Assembly (NCBI GenBank): GCA_003221375.1
Contig: QHRI01000006.1
Span: forward strand, 1-6,285
Reading direction: 5' to 3'
Source: Verrucomicrobiota bacterium
GTDB lineage: Bacteria; Verrucomicrobiota; Verrucomicrobiia; Chthoniobacterales; UBA10450
DNA length: 6,285 nucleotides
The notes below the pieces were generated by a model. It ran no database searches. It was not told where the DNA came from and worked only from the letters and a program-made list of their open reading frames with translations. Both the position numbers and the translations under genes were made by a program. Shown here one piece after another: positions 6,121 through 6,285 of the stretch; the stretch's first letter is position 1, and the number at the start of each line of letters is the position of its first letter.

Positions 6121-6285
6121 TCAGAGACGGCGTAGCAGCCGTGCGGGGTTACCCGCGTAAACGCCAGGGACGGTGATGTCCTTGGTAACAACGGCGCCGG
6201 CACCTACGACTACCTGGTCACAAATTGTTACAGGCAGAACGGTGGCATTTGTTCCGATACTGACGTGATTGCCAAGTTTTGTTGA
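6121..6285 (-). CDS. Hexapeptide-repeat (left-handed beta-helix) acyltransferase, C-terminal end only
   Basis: Only the last 54 codons are present; the gene runs in from beyond the right edge and stops with TGA at 6123-6121. The visible protein has the I/V-G-x-x-A pattern of a left-handed beta-helix acyltransferase: VSIGTNATVLP near the start of the fragment, then VVVGAGAVVTKDI, then the family's closing segment VYAGNPARLLRRL. Proteins of this type move an acetyl (or other acyl) group from acyl-CoA to a sugar amino or hydroxyl group and usually work as cytoplasmic trimers. The catalytic histidine region would lie upstream, outside the window, so activity cannot be judged. The stop is 31 bases before the aminotransferase ATG, suggesting co-transcription. 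By context it may N-acylate the amino sugar made by that aminotransferase, as FdtC or QdtC do, or it may be an O-acetyltransferase; the fragment cannot decide. Confidence 0.88.
   Translation of the reverse strand, partial: STKLGNHVSIGTNATVLPVTICDQVVVGAGAVVTKDITVPGVYAGNPARLLRRL

Noticed and set aside
892..6122. The word atcggaatc occurs in both the beta-helix leader (892-900) and the aminotransferase leader (6114-6122)
   Set aside because: A nine-base match with no consistent distance to the starts and no palindromic operator character; at 6114-6122 it also overlaps the acyltransferase stop. Not enough to call a regulatory repeat.

Overview
The window is a piece of a surface-polysaccharide (O-antigen or exopolysaccharide type) gene cluster. 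Every gene I can support lies on the minus strand, so the cluster reads from right to left. Base composition is moderate (around half G+C by eye), gaps are short, and no start codon has a strong Shine-Dalgarno sequence. The secreted right-handed beta-helix protein and the style of the polymerase resemble proteins I associate with soil and environmental bacteria such as Verrucomicrobia or Acidobacteria. That taxonomic guess is weak and rests only on protein character.

Order of transcription: (1) 6285-6121, the last 54 residues of a left-handed beta-helix (hexapeptide) acyltransferase; (2) 6089-4944, a complete PLP-dependent DegT/DnrJ/EryC1/StrS sugar aminotransferase; (3) 4926-3667, a complete Gfo/Idh/MocA oxidoreductase; (4) 3555-2534, an NAD-dependent epimerase/dehydratase split by a one-base frameshift; (5) 2402-1051, an O-antigen ligase/polymerase-like membrane protein split by a one-base frameshift; (6) about 866-1, the N-terminal part of a secreted parallel beta-helix protein that continues past the left edge and appears to have lost a base just after its ATG. 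No intergenic gap exceeds about 185 bases, and I see no convincing terminator, so a single operon is plausible.

How the genes fit together (inference): the aminotransferase and acyltransferase would make an N-acylated amino sugar on a nucleotide carrier. The oxidoreductase and epimerase would do further redox or epimerisation of nucleotide sugars. The multi-spanning membrane protein would polymerise or ligate lipid-linked repeat units outside the inner membrane. The beta-helix protein would be exported and could bind or process a polysaccharide. No glycosyltransferase, flippase or export component lies in the window, so the cluster must extend beyond it if functional.

The most notable feature is that three of six genes each lack one base at or beside a short homopolymer run. 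All three sites are in the left half of the window, while the two genes in the right half are intact. Indel errors in assembly are the simplest explanation, and a decaying locus is the alternative. I found no mobile element, CRISPR array, tRNA or rRNA, and nothing that amounts to a clearly undescribed system.
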